64,000 bases of DNA from assembly GCA_026388715.1 (NCBI GenBank), contig JAPLJF010000035.1:124001-188000 (forward strand), read 5' to 3'. Made by a program: the position numbers and the translations under genes. The notes under the pieces are model-generated. The model ran no database searches. It was not told the origin of the DNA and worked only from the letters and a program-made list of their open reading frames with translations. The number at the start of each line of letters is the position of its first letter. Within the stretch, counting starts at the first letter, position 1. Of the stretch, positions 38,814-47,921 are shown piece after piece. The stretch is from Deltaproteobacteria bacterium (lineage in GTDB: Bacteria; Desulfobacterota; Desulfobulbia; Desulfobulbales; Desulfocapsaceae).

Positions 38814-39875
38814 ATGGATTTTGAACCTAAATGGATAGCCTGGGAGATCACCCGGCGATGCAACCTGAAATGCGTCCACTGCCGCTCTTCTTCCACCCTT
38901 GAGGCGGATGATCATCCAGACTTCCCTTTCACCGAGGCCACCCGTATCCTCGACGATATCGTTTCGTATGCCAACCCGGTTGTTGTGCTCTCCGGCGGCG
39001 AACCGCTGTTGCGCAAAGATGTATTTGAGATCGCCAGATATGGCACTGACAAAGGCCTGCGCATGTGTCTCGCCACCAATGGCACCCTGGTAACCCAGGA
39101 TATCTGCACTAAAATCAAAGACGCCGGAATCAAGATGGTATCCCTCAGTCTGGACGGGGCCAAGGCTGAGACCCACGACAATTTCAGGAATCAGGCTGGC
39201 GCCTTTGCCGGAACCATGAATGCCATCCGCCTCTTTAATGAAAACAAGATTCCCTTTCTGATCAACTCCTCCTTTACCGCCCGCAACAGGGAAGAGATCC
39301 CGGAAATCTATAAACTGGTCAAATCCCTTGGCGCCTCAGCCTGGTATATGTTCATGATCGTGCCCACCGGACGCGGCGAAGATATCATGGACGAACTGAT
39401 CCCGGAAAAGGTATATGATGAGATCCTGGAATGGCATTACCAGGTGGAAAAAGAAGAGAATGAACTCCTGATGCGACCAACCTGCGCCCCCCACTACTAC
39501 CGGATCGTCAGACAGAAGGCCAAAGAAGAGGGCAGCGTCTTCAAGCGGCGCAATCTGAAATTTTCGACAGGCGGCTCCAAAGGCTGCCTGGCCGGCCAGC
39601 TCATCTGCCTGATTGACGTGGACGAGAACATCCTGCCCTGCAGCTATTTTCCCAAGTCTGCCGGCAATCTGAAAGAACTCTCCTTCAAGAAGATCTGGGA
39701 GGATTCCTCCCTCTTCCATGAACTGCGTGACTTCAAGGGCTACAAAGACAACTGCGGACGCTGTGAATATGTGAACGTCTGTGGCGGCTGCCGGGCACGG
39801 GCCTATGCCATGACCGGCGACTATCTGGCCCAGGAACCTTTTTGCAGTTATGTGCCTGGAACAAGGCTTCCATAG
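38814..39875 (+). CDS. ahbD: Haem b synthase-type radical SAM/SPASM protein (AhbD-like)
   Basis: 353 residues. The N-terminal motif [20 protein letters not shown] holds the radical SAM cluster Cys (CNLKCVHC). The C-terminal SPASM-type region has [20 protein letters not shown] and [20 protein letters not shown] with auxiliary-cluster Cys. The stretch [20 protein letters not shown], then [12 protein letters not shown], matches AhbD of sulfate reducers, which converts iron-coproporphyrin III to haem by oxidative decarboxylation of two propionates; NirJ/AhbC are close relatives and cannot be fully excluded. GGAGCAGCAAC precedes the ATG. hemE follows after a 144-base gap. Confidence 0.85.
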   Translation: MDFEPKWIAWEITRRCNLKCVHCRSSSTLEADDHPDFPFTEATRILDDIVSYANPVVVLSGGEPLLRKDVFEIARYGTDKGLRMCLATNGTLVTQDICTKIKDAGIKMVSLSLDGAKAETHDNFRNQAGAFAGTMNAIRLFNENKIPFLINSSFTARNREEIPEIYKLVKSLGASAWYMFMIVPTGRGEDIMDELIPEKVYDEILEWHYQVEKEENELLMRPTCAPHYYRIVRQKAKEEGSVFKRRNLKFSTGGSKGCLAGQLICLIDVDENILPCSYFPKSAGNLKELSFKKIWEDSSLFHELRDFKGYKDNCGRCEYVNVCGGCRARAYAMTGDYLAQEPFCSYVPGTRLP

Positions 39876-39914
39876 TGTAACTCTTCACCATATTCATACC
39901 GAAACGAACAAATT

Positions 39915-39988
39915 CCTCGCGCAGAGGCGCAGTGACGCTGAGAAGGACAATAAAGGACTTGCTCAGCACCTCCGCGTCTCAGCGCGAA
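39915..39988. repeat. Imperfect palindrome in the ahbD-hemE gap
   Basis: CTCGCGCAGAGGCGCAGTGA followed by CGCTGAG pairs imperfectly with the reverse complement of CTCAGCACCTCCGCGTCTCA GCGCG. It resembles the CGCAGAGRCGC-type repeats common in environmental bacterial genomes; function unknown. Confidence 0.55.
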
Positions 39989-40019
39989 AAATATTCACCC
40001 TTCACCTTTTAACTCAATT

Positions 40020-41039
40020 ATGAACGATACATTCCTCAAGGCCTGCCGCGGTGAAAAGACCAGCTACACCCCCATCTGGATCATGCGCCAGGCGGGTCGC
40101 TACCTCCCTGAATATCAGAAGGTACGCGGCAACGTCACCTTTCTTGAACTGTGCAAGACGCCAGAACTGTGCGTGGAGGTAAGCCTGCAACCTGTTGATA
40201 TCCTGGGTGTGGACGCGGCAATCCTCTTCTCAGACATTCTCATCCCCATGGAGGCCATGGGCACGCCCCTTACCTTCTCTGAAGGCCATGGCCCCATCTT
40301 CCCGGAACCCATCCGCGACCAGGCCGCCATTGACCGACTCATTGTGCCGGACCCGGATATCCACACCGGTTTTGTCATGGAGACCATCCGTCTCCTGCGC
40401 AAGGAGCTGAAGGTGCCCCTGATTGGCTTTTCCGGCGCGCCCTTCACCCTGGCCACCTATCTGATCGAAGGCGGATCCTCCAAGGTCTTCTGGGAGACCA
40501 AGAAGATGATGTTCACAGAACCCCAGCTCTTCCATAACCTGATGGAAAAAATCACCGCCTGCACCAGCCTCTACCTCCAGGCCCAGGCCAGGGCCGGTGC
40601 TCAGGCCCTGCAGATATTTGATTCCTGGGCTGGAGTCCTGGCCCCCTGCGATTTTGAAGAATTTGCCCTGCCCTATGTGCAACGGATTATCAGCGACCTG
40701 CAGGATACCGGTCTTCCCATCATCTATTTCGCCAATAACGGGGCGACCCTGCTTGAGCTCTCAGTTCAGTCCGGCGCCGATGTCCTCGGACTGGACTGGC
40801 GGATCAACATCGGCGATGCCATCAAACAGGTGGGGGACAAGGCAGTCCAGGGCAACCTTGATCCCTTTGCCCTGATGCTGCCCAAAGACAAACTGCGCCA
40901 GCGCATCCAGAACCTGTTGAATGGAGCCAAGGATGCCCATGGTCACATCTTCAATCTGGGACATGGCATCCACCAGTTTACCCCGCCGGATCAGGCCAGA
41001 ATGGCTATCGATGCCGTCCATGAACTGAGCGCCAGATAA
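40020..41039 (+). CDS. hemE: Uroporphyrinogen decarboxylase
   Basis: 339 residues. Removes four carboxyl groups from uroporphyrinogen III to give coproporphyrinogen III. Signature N terminus PIWIMRQAGRYLPEYQKVRG, catalytic-site FSDILIPMEAMG, GFSGAPFTLATYLIEGGSS, GAQALQIFDSWAGVL and NLGHGIHQFTPP are all present, so this is true HemE and not a methyltransferase relative. It follows ahbD in the same direction. The pairing is notable because the classic Ahb route starts from sirohaem and does not need HemE. No clear ribosome site before the ATG. Confidence 0.96.
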   Translation: MNDTFLKACRGEKTSYTPIWIMRQAGRYLPEYQKVRGNVTFLELCKTPELCVEVSLQPVDILGVDAAILFSDILIPMEAMGTPLTFSEGHGPIFPEPIRDQAAIDRLIVPDPDIHTGFVMETIRLLRKELKVPLIGFSGAPFTLATYLIEGGSSKVFWETKKMMFTEPQLFHNLMEKITACTSLYLQAQARAGAQALQIFDSWAGVLAPCDFEEFALPYVQRIISDLQDTGLPIIYFANNGATLLELSVQSGADVLGLDWRINIGDAIKQVGDKAVQGNLDPFALMLPKDKLRQRIQNLLNGAKDAHGHIFNLGHGIHQFTPPDQARMAIDAVHELSAR

Positions 41040-41064
41040 GAAAGGATATCTCAAGAACAACGAT

Positions 41065-41682
41065 ATGAGCGAACCGATTCCCTCTATAGCCCAATGCCTG
41101 GCCCTGATGGATCGGTATGCCATGTTCGACAATATCCGGGCCCACTCCCTGACCGTGGCCAGCGTAGCTGAAGCGTTATTGACTGGTATGGCTGAAACAA
41201 GGATATCCGGCACGAACGTGCCGGACACTGATCTGGTAGTGGCTGGGGCCCTGCTCCACGACATTGCCAAGACACTCTGCCTGGGAAACAAATGTGACCA
41301 TGCCAGAACAGGGCGCGATATCTGCATGGAACTTGGCTATCCAGCCATTGGCGAGATCGTCAGAGAACATGTGACACTCAAAGATTTCTCAATCGACCGT
41401 TACACCCAAGGGATCTTTTTTGCAAAAGAGATTGTCTACTATGCCGACAAACGGGTCCGCCATGACAGCATTGTCTCTTTGCATGAACGGATGGCCTATA
41501 TCATTGAGCGTTATGGCAACCAGGATCAGCTGCGCCATCAGCAGATTGAAGAGAATTTTCAACGCTGCCGGATCCTGGAGCAGCATCTCTTTTCCCATAT
41601 AAGCTTTACCGCAACTGAACTGGCAGGCAAGGTTGCAACAGAGAGAAAACCTCACGACTTAAACCTGGCGACAAGAGAATGA
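41065..41682 (+). CDS. HD-domain metal-dependent phosphohydrolase
   Basis: 205 residues. The HD metal-binding pattern is present: His in RAHSLTVASVAEALL, the HD pair in GALLHDIAKTLCLG, HARTGRDICMELG and the later REHVTLKD. This is the small HDIG-type hydrolase fold, usually acting on nucleotides or phosphorylated metabolites; no substrate can be read from sequence. It starts 25 bases after hemE and is probably co-transcribed with it. Convergent with the paaK remnant. Confidence 0.82.
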   Translation: MSEPIPSIAQCLALMDRYAMFDNIRAHSLTVASVAEALLTGMAETRISGTNVPDTDLVVAGALLHDIAKTLCLGNKCDHARTGRDICMELGYPAIGEIVREHVTLKDFSIDRYTQGIFFAKEIVYYADKRVRHDSIVSLHERMAYIIERYGNQDQLRHQQIEENFQRCRILEQHLFSHISFTATELAGKVATERKPHDLNLATRE

Positions 41683-41713
41683 ATAGGGTCTTCGCTATTC
41701 CAATTGTCCAGCA

Positions 41714-41766
41714 CTAAGCCTTCCCGGCATTGTTCATGGTAATTCCTCCTGCCGAAATTTTACCAT
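41714..41766 (-). other. Two tiny overlapping ORFs with a strong ribosome site
   Basis: Just after paaK on the minus strand, a 10-codon ORF (MVKFRQEELP, 41766-41734) overlaps by ATGA a 7-codon ORF (MNNAGKA, 41737-41714). The second is preceded by GGCAGGAGG at good spacing. They could be a gene remnant or a real leader-like peptide. CATGGTAA and TTACCATG also form a small inverted repeat here. Confidence 0.3.
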
Positions 41767-41772
41767 GAGTTC

Positions 41773-43089
41773 TTAAATCTTTCTTTTATCAATGACCCGC
41801 TGACCTTTTCCTTCAAAGCGTTCCAAGGTCTTCTCCTCCACCAGTTTCACCGCCACACTGATACCAAGTTCTGAGGCCAGCCGGGACTTGATGGTGTCAA
41901 TGAGAACACCCTGTTTCTTCATCTCATCGAAGAAATAGGATTCCTTGACCTCGACCATAACCGTGGCCTTGTCCTGATGATTCTCGCACTCAACCACAAT
42001 ACGATAATGGGGCGCGGTGCCATCAATATCAAAGAGCACCGACTCAATCTGGGTGGGGAAGACATTGACCCCTTTGATGATCAAAATATCATCTGTCCGG
42101 CCAAAAATCCGGTGCATCCTTGTGAATGTGCGGCCACAGGGGCAGGGTTCCGGCAACAGACGGGTCAGACCGCGGGTCCGGTAGCGGATGACCGGATAGG
42201 CCTCCTTGGTCAGGGTGGTGATCACCAGCTCTCCCTGCTCGCCTGGTGGCAGAACCTCACCGGTATCGGGATCGATAATCTCGGGCAGAAAATGATCTTC
42301 AAAGATGTGCATGCCGCAATCTGTTTCCAGACACTGCATGGCAACTCCCGGCCCCATAACCTCAGAGAGACCATAGATATCAACGGCCTTGATATTCAGC
42401 TTGCGCTCCACCTCATCACGCATGTTTTCATTCCAGGGCTCGGTGCCAAAGATCCCTACCCGCAGGGAAAGGCTCTTCGGTCTTCGGGTCAACACCCAGC
42501 TCTGCCATGGCATCAGCGAGATTCAGGGCATAGGAAGGGGTGGCCAGGAGAACGCTGGAACCGAAATCCTGCATGATGGTGATCTGCTGTTTGGTATTGC
42601 CGCCGGGCGGCGGATGGCCATGGTCCCCAATCGCTCCACCCCGTAATGGGCGCCAAGACCACCGGTAAACAGACCATAACCGTAGGCATTATGGATCATG
42701 TCCCGTGACGTGGCCCCGGCGCAGGTCAGAGCCCTGGCCATGACCCCGGCCCAGGTCTCGATATCCTTTTTGGTGTAGGCAACCACAGTCGGCTTGCCGG
42801 TGGTACCGGATGAGGCATGCACCCGCACCATCTGATCCATGGGCACCGTGAAGAACCCAAAGGGATAGCTATCCCGCAGGTCATCCTTGACCGTAAAAGG
42901 CAACCTCTGCAGATCAGTCAAAGTCTGGATATCCGCAGGCTTGACCCCGGCGGCATCCATCTTGGCCCAATAGGGGGCAACCATATTATAGACCCGGGCC
43001 ACCAGGTGTTTCAGTCGGGTCAGTTGGATGGACTCAAGCCCGGCCCGAGGCAGGGTCTCGATTTCTTCTTCCCAATAAAGAGTTGTCAT
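41773..43089 (-). pseudogene. paaK: Phenylacetate-CoA ligase, interrupted by two compensating frameshifts
   Basis: The intact parts are clearly an AMP-forming aryl-CoA ligase of the PaaK family: N-terminal [20 protein letters not shown], the ATP site [19 protein letters not shown], then [39 protein letters not shown] and the C-terminal [20 protein letters not shown]. The frame is lost near 42610 (one base missing in the CCGCCGCCC run), continues in another frame as [20 protein letters not shown], and returns near 42485 through one extra base. Between these points the original frame has a TGA at 42523-42525. It is the last gene of the iorA-iorB-paaK unit and begins two bases after iorB. Sequencing error is as plausible as decay. 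Confidence 0.85.
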
Positions 43090-43091
43090 TA

Positions 43092-43676
43092 TTATCCCTG
43101 ACTGACCTTTCTGCCGACGGCAAAGGCCTGCAGATTCACATCCAGAAACCGTGCCGGCACCCGGGCGCTGATAATCCCCTCATACACTGAAGCGTCCATG
43201 GGCAGAAAGGTGGAAGCAGCGCCGACCATCACCACATTGGCAGTTCGCACCTCGCCCACCTCCCGCGCCAGATCAAAGGCATCGACCAGCACCACCTTGA
43301 TCCCCAAGGAAGTGATATGATCCAGCACATCCGCCGGATAGCTGGTCTGACCGGTGGCCACAGCAGGCGGCAGGATCTTCTGGGTATTGACGATCACCGT
43401 GCTGTCTTTGTGCAGATACGGCAGATAGCGAACCGCCTCCATCATCTCAAAGGCCACCTGAATATCGGCCCGCCCCGGCTCAATAAGGGGGGAATAGACC
43501 TTGTCACCATAACGCAGTTGGTCTGTTACCAAACCGCCACGCTGGGCCATGCCATGGACTTCACTTTTTTTGGCATCATAGCCTGCCGCCAACAGGGCAT
43601 AGGCCATGATCTCACTGGCCAGCAGAATGCCCTGGCCGCCGACTCCCGAAAACAGGATGTTTCCTTGCGCTCCCAT
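43092..43676 (-). CDS. iorB: Indolepyruvate:ferredoxin oxidoreductase beta subunit
   Basis: 194 residues. The gamma-type domain of 2-oxoacid:ferredoxin oxidoreductases: [40 protein letters not shown] and a C-terminal [11 protein letters not shown]. With IorA it oxidises aryl pyruvates to aryl-acetyl-CoA, reducing ferredoxin. Starts two bases after iorA and ends two bases before paaK, so the three are tightly coupled. Cytoplasmic. Confidence 0.95.
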   Translation of the reverse strand: MGAQGNILFSGVGGQGILLASEIMAYALLAAGYDAKKSEVHGMAQRGGLVTDQLRYGDKVYSPLIEPGRADIQVAFEMMEAVRYLPYLHKDSTVIVNTQKILPPAVATGQTSYPADVLDHITSLGIKVVLVDAFDLAREVGEVRTANVVMVGAASTFLPMDASVYEGIISARVPARFLDVNLQAFAVGRKVSQG

Positions 43677-43678
43677 CC

Positions 43679-45487
43679 CTATGCCTCCCGCCGGACTATG
43701 GCGTCAAATTTACAGAGCGCCTGACACTGACCGCAACCGTTACACTGCACTTCACTTATCAAGGCAAAGCCTTTCTGCTTCTCCTTGTACCCGAGCGCCT
43801 TTACTTTCTGGGGACTCAAGGGGTTCCAACTGATGGCCGGACAGCCAAGCCGGACACAGGCCATGCAGCCGGTACAACTGGCAAGCCGGGTACTGTATGG
43901 GATATGTTTCGCCTTTTTCATCTCGGGCAGGAGCACACAAGGCGCCCTGGCAATAACCACCGAGGCCTCATCACGCTCCAGCGCCTTTTCCAGCACCTTG
44001 CGGCAGCCATTGATATCATGGGGATTCACCACATCCACATGCCTGACCCCGACAGCCCGGCACAGGGCCTCAAGATCAATGGCATTGGCCGCCTCGCCCT
44101 TAATATTACACCCGGACGCAGGATTATTCTGCTGACCAGTCATAGCAGTTATACGGTTATCGAAGATGATCAGCAGCGAACTGGAACCATTGTACACAGT
44201 ATTGATCAGGCCGGACAGACCGCTATGGATAAAGGTGGAATCGCCGATGACCGAAACGATCTTCCCCTTGGCTTCCGTCCCAAGGGCCTTGGCCATGCCG
44301 TGAGCAATCCCCACCGATGCCCCCATACAAACGCAGGAATCCATGGCTGACAGAGGCGGCAAAAAGCCCAGAGTGTAGCAGCCGATATCCCCGGAGACAA
44401 ACAGTTTCATCCTCGACAGGTTGTAAAAGATGCCGCGATGCGGACATCCGGCACACATATTGGGCGAACGCATGGGCAGCGCCACCGGTGCAAAAAGCTC
44501 AGTAACCGAGGCGGGATCAACAGACTTGCGAACAATGGTGGTGTTCAGTTCCCCCTGATTGGGGATCAGGTCCTTGCCATGACACAGGATCCCCATGGCC
44601 TTGATATGCAGTTCCAAGAACGGATCGAGTTCTTCGACAATAACCAACTGATCAACGGATGCGGCAAAATCACGGATCTTCTGTTCGGGCAGGGGCCAGC
44701 ACATGCCAAGCTTGAGGACAGCGGCCTCGGGAAAGGCCTCTTTCACATAGAGGTAGGAGACACTGGAGGTAATAAAGCCACGCCGGGTATCACCCGCTTC
44801 CACCCGGTTATAGGGCGCGGTCTCGGCCATCTCCCGCAGACGGCGCATCCGCTCTTCCACGACCACCCGGCGCGAGCGGGCATTGCCAGGCAGCATGACA
44901 AACTTGGCAGGCATCTTTTCAATCCCAGGGCTTACCGAAGAACTCAGCTTCTTCCCCTTTTTGACTACACACTTGACATGGGCAATCCGGGTCGTGGTGC
45001 GAAAAAGAACAGGGGTATCAAACTCTTCACTGATGGCAAAGGCCAGTTTGAGCAACTCTTTGGCCTCCGCCGGATCAGAGGGCTCCAGCATGGGCACCTT
45101 GGCAGCAAAGGCATAATTACGGCTGTCCTGCTCATTCTGGGAGGAATGCATCTCCGGGTCATCGGCAACAATCACCACCAATCCCCCCCGCACTCCGGTA
45201 TAGGAGGCAGTAAAAAGAGGATCAGCCGCCACATTCAGGCCCACATGTTTCATGGTGGCAAGGGCCCTGACGCCTGCAAACGAGGCACCGACAGCCACCT
45301 CAAAACCCACTTTTTCATTGGGCGCCCACTCGGTATACACTCCCTCATAGCACGACAGGTTTTCCAGAATCTCTGTGGAAGGAGTACCAGGATACCCGGA
45401 CGCGACCTTGACCCCGGCCTCGTAAGCGCCCAAAGCAATGGCCTCATTGCCGGACATCCACACAGAGTCATCCCCAAAGTCTATCAC
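43679..45487 (-). CDS. iorA: Indolepyruvate:ferredoxin oxidoreductase alpha subunit
   Basis: 602 residues. The pyrimidine-type domain starts WMSGNEAIALGAYEAGVKVA and contains GYPGTPSTEI. The thiamine-diphosphate domain has CAGCPHRGIFY, SGDIGCYTLGFLPPL and GDSTFIHSGLSGLINTVYN followed by DNRITAMTGQQNNP. Two 4Fe-4S ferredoxin sites end the protein: CTGCMACVRLGCPAI and CNGCGQCQALCKFDAI. GTG start with AGGAG eight bases upstream. Gives aromatic amino-acid fermentation or, reversed, aryl pyruvate synthesis; direction in this organism is not evident. Confidence 0.97.
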   Translation of the reverse strand: MIDFGDDSVWMSGNEAIALGAYEAGVKVASGYPGTPSTEILENLSCYEGVYTEWAPNEKVGFEVAVGASFAGVRALATMKHVGLNVAADPLFTASYTGVRGGLVVIVADDPEMHSSQNEQDSRNYAFAAKVPMLEPSDPAEAKELLKLAFAISEEFDTPVLFRTTTRIAHVKCVVKKGKKLSSSVSPGIEKMPAKFVMLPGNARSRRVVVEERMRRLREMAETAPYNRVEAGDTRRGFITSSVSYLYVKEAFPEAAVLKLGMCWPLPEQKIRDFAASVDQLVIVEELDPFLELHIKAMGILCHGKDLIPNQGELNTTIVRKSVDPASVTELFAPVALPMRSPNMCAGCPHRGIFYNLSRMKLFVSGDIGCYTLGFLPPLSAMDSCVCMGASVGIAHGMAKALGTEAKGKIVSVIGDSTFIHSGLSGLINTVYNGSSSLLIIFDNRITAMTGQQNNPASGCNIKGEAANAIDLEALCRAVGVRHVDVVNPHDINGCRKVLEKALERDEASVVIARAPCVLLPEMKKAKHIPYSTRLASCTGCMACVRLGCPAISWNPLSPQKVKALGYKEKQKGFALISEVQCNGCGQCQALCKFDAIVRREA

Positions 45488-45504
45488 GTTAACTCCTGAA
45501 TTTT

Positions 45505-45655
45505 TAGGTGCCGTTACTAATCAAGCAAGGTCTTTTTCTTGCTTGATTAGTTTACGGCACCTTATGCCGCACCAAAAAAACAGCCAATCTGTTCCGACTG
45601 TTTTTTGGGTGCGGCGTCTTGCGGATAACATGCAAAACAACAGACAAGGTACCGT
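45505..45655 (+). repeat. Dispersed structured repeat, family A copy 3
   Basis: Upstream of iorA, next to its ribosome site. Hairpin 1 pairs AGGTGCCGTTACTAATCAAG with CTTGATTAGTTTACGGCACC (variable inner stem, conserved outer stem). Hairpin 2 pairs GCCGCACCAAAAAAACAG with CTGTTTTTTGGGTGCGGC around AATCTGTTCC-like loop. The tail has GCGGATAACATGC and GACAAGGTACCGTTAACGA. Confidence 0.8.
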
Positions 45656-45728
45656 TAACGACTTTGAATTATAGTAATTATTGAACAACACCTTAAAATG
45701 TTACATCTGTAGATAATCACTTCAAAGT

Positions 45729-47441
45729 TTACTTCTCCGGCGCCTTGAACTGCAAAGGATACACCAGCAGCATTGACTCATCGGCGGTCAGCACATCGCC
45801 AAAATTCCCTTGGGCAACAACACCGACATACAACTGTTCGACGCCATCTTTGAGTGGCAGATGATGGGAACGGGCGTCATAATCAACCACATATCCGCCA
45901 ATCTTTCTGGTACGCCAGAGCTCCTGAAGCCCGACGCCATTCCACTTCATCCCAATCATGGTCCCGGACTCAAAAATCTGGCTACTGCGAACCAGACTGG
46001 TCCAGGTAGGGGTATTGGCGTTGATGATGATATCATCAACGCCATCCCCATCAACATCAGTAACCAGGATCCGTGAGGGAATATATGTCTTTTCAAAAAG
46101 GATATCCGTCGTCCCCCCATCAGCCATTTTGGTGACCCCCCTGCTGGGGCCAGTCTGTTGCGTCATTTGTATTGCCGACATCCCACCGATAAACCGTTTA
46201 GTGGCGCCATAGCGCTCTTCGCTCTTCCACAGCACCTTGCCGCTTTGTTTCATCACCAGCAACTTGTTCCATTTATCAATAACTACAACCTCCCACTCAC
46301 CATCACCATCAAGATCCGCGAAAGCGAAATCAAAGATATTCACCCCGGCAGGCACCGGCAGACGCTCCCCGCCAACAAGCTGCGAACCTTCCTGGGACAG
46401 GATATAGATAGGGCCGCTAATGGCCACTCCCTCTGGTCCCGCCTTCTGACCAGCCAGCACCACCCCGAGTCCAGGCACCTTGACCGGACGGATATAATAG
46501 CGGGCATCATCAAAAAGGGTAGCAAACTCCTTGCCGTTCCATTCCACACCCATGGAGCCGGGCATGGTGGAATCAGCGGCGCTGATATAGATCTCGGCCT
46601 TGCCATTGCCGTTGAGATCGGCGACATTCACGGCATGAATCTTGTAGCGGGCAAGGGGTTTGATCTGGGCAAACTCCACAAGACGCCCTGCATTTAATTT
46701 ATAGACAATGACCTTTTCCCGATCCGCCATAACCACTTCCAATAAACCATCACCATCGACATCACCAATAGACATCCCTTCCAGAGATAACGGCACATTG
46801 CGGGTCTTGAAAAATTGACTGGAGCCTTCACTCCACAGCAGAGAGGAGTTTCCGAGACCGGCGGAGGCCCTGAAGGTGCGATCCGGATGGGCTGTTTGCA
46901 GGGCCCCTAACTCCGCATCGGCAACCGCCGCCTGTGGAGCCGCCCCACCCCCTGGCCGCTTTTTTCCGAAGGTTTTCTCCAGCACTGACCAGGCCAGGTT
47001 ATCAATGGCGGTCATCACATCCCCTTCCTTGACAGCTGTCGCGTAAAAGGTTTCACTGCTCTTTGTCGCCGTCGAATAAACGCGGGCATCAAAACTCATT
47101 CCACCGCCCAGCGAGGTGACACTCCCATACAGGAGATAATCCGCCCCCATCTTTCCAGCCAGAGCCTCCACCTGATTTGGATCTACCTTGCCCCCTGCCC
47201 CCAAAGCGGCATTCACTATTTTTTTATCAACCGCAACAACCCCGGCCTCCGCCGACAAACGACTGGCCAACATCTCACCCAGGCCATCACGAAGATAAGA
47301 CATATCCTTGGAGGCATTCACCGTAAAAGGAAGAAAGGCAACTGCCGAATGCTTTTCCGCAGCATGAGCCGGAATAAAAGAAAGGAGGAAAGAAAACAGG
47401 ATGCACAGACAAGAAACACGACACGGTGAATAGTTTTCCAT
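45729..47441 (-). CDS. Exported FG-GAP/VCBS-repeat protein
   Basis: 570 residues with a signal peptide (LCILFSFLLSFIPAHA). Residues about 30-155 resemble the periplasmic TolB/CsgG-like N-terminal domain (AVAFLPFTVNASKDMSYLRD, KMGADYLLYGSVTSLGGGMS). The rest has Ca-binding-loop FG-GAP motifs: IGDVDGDGLLEVVMAD, VADLNGNGKAEIYISA, FADLDGDGEWEVVVID and VTDVDGDGVDDIIINA, which should build a beta-propeller. Such proteins act in the envelope as scaffolds or binding proteins; no catalytic residues are seen. The gene stands alone, upstream neighbours being more than 450 bases away. Confidence 0.78.
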   Translation of the reverse strand: MENYSPCRVSCLCILFSFLLSFIPAHAAEKHSAVAFLPFTVNASKDMSYLRDGLGEMLASRLSAEAGVVAVDKKIVNAALGAGGKVDPNQVEALAGKMGADYLLYGSVTSLGGGMSFDARVYSTATKSSETFYATAVKEGDVMTAIDNLAWSVLEKTFGKKRPGGGAAPQAAVADAELGALQTAHPDRTFRASAGLGNSSLLWSEGSSQFFKTRNVPLSLEGMSIGDVDGDGLLEVVMADREKVIVYKLNAGRLVEFAQIKPLARYKIHAVNVADLNGNGKAEIYISAADSTMPGSMGVEWNGKEFATLFDDARYYIRPVKVPGLGVVLAGQKAGPEGVAISGPIYILSQEGSQLVGGERLPVPAGVNIFDFAFADLDGDGEWEVVVIDKWNKLLVMKQSGKVLWKSEERYGATKRFIGGMSAIQMTQQTGPSRGVTKMADGGTTDILFEKTYIPSRILVTDVDGDGVDDIIINANTPTWTSLVRSSQIFESGTMIGMKWNGVGLQELWRTRKIGGYVVDYDARSHHLPLKDGVEQLYVGVVAQGNFGDVLTADESMLLVYPLQFKAPEK

Positions 47442-47921
47442 AATTTATCCCATGCAAGAGAGGATGAACAGGGTATGCAGATAACTAAAGCTGCGGTGAA
47501 TGACAATACAAGCAGTACCTTTTTCCAGAAAAGGCTCTGCTAATCCTGATACTATAAGAAGCCATTCTGAACAACTGACATCTTTCTGAACATTACTTCA
47601 TAAACGCCGCTGTTCCGCCAGGGCAATCCCTGGAGCAAGTGGCACTATGCCAGACAAGCGAGACGAAAACGAAACTCCGTCCATGGCCGTCAACTGCACA
47701 GGAAGAGGGCCGCATATCTGAGCTTGCCCAGAGAAAATAAGGTACCCCGAAACGGGGAAAGCTGACAACTATTTTTAACAAAGGGCCTGTAAAGAATTAC
47801 AGAGACAAAATTGCGCTCAGATTTAGATCAAATTTAAGCGAAGTGATCGTCAATAGGGCGCTTGCTCTCTGAATAAATCGCAGATGCAGAGATACCTTCT
47901 CGTGTTTTCTGAGTCCTCAAA
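47442..47921. other. Intergenic region without recognised feature
   Basis: About 480 bases between two minus-strand genes. It holds a short GTACCCCGAAACGGGG hairpin and small ORFs without ribosome sites. I see no RNA gene or repeat copy, although a leader for the FG-GAP gene must lie here. Confidence 0.4.

Noticed and set aside
38655-39176. 173-codon minus-strand ORF overlapping ahbD
   Set aside because: Overlaps the clearly coding ahbD and its upstream region; no family resemblance or ribosome site.
44438-45499. 353-codon plus-strand ORF
   Set aside because: Antisense to iorA; low-complexity His/Gly-rich translation typical of a shadow frame.
47593-47781. 62-codon ORF in the gap before the ABC-F gene
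   Set aside because: No ribosome site, no recognisable family and cysteine/proline-rich random-looking translation.
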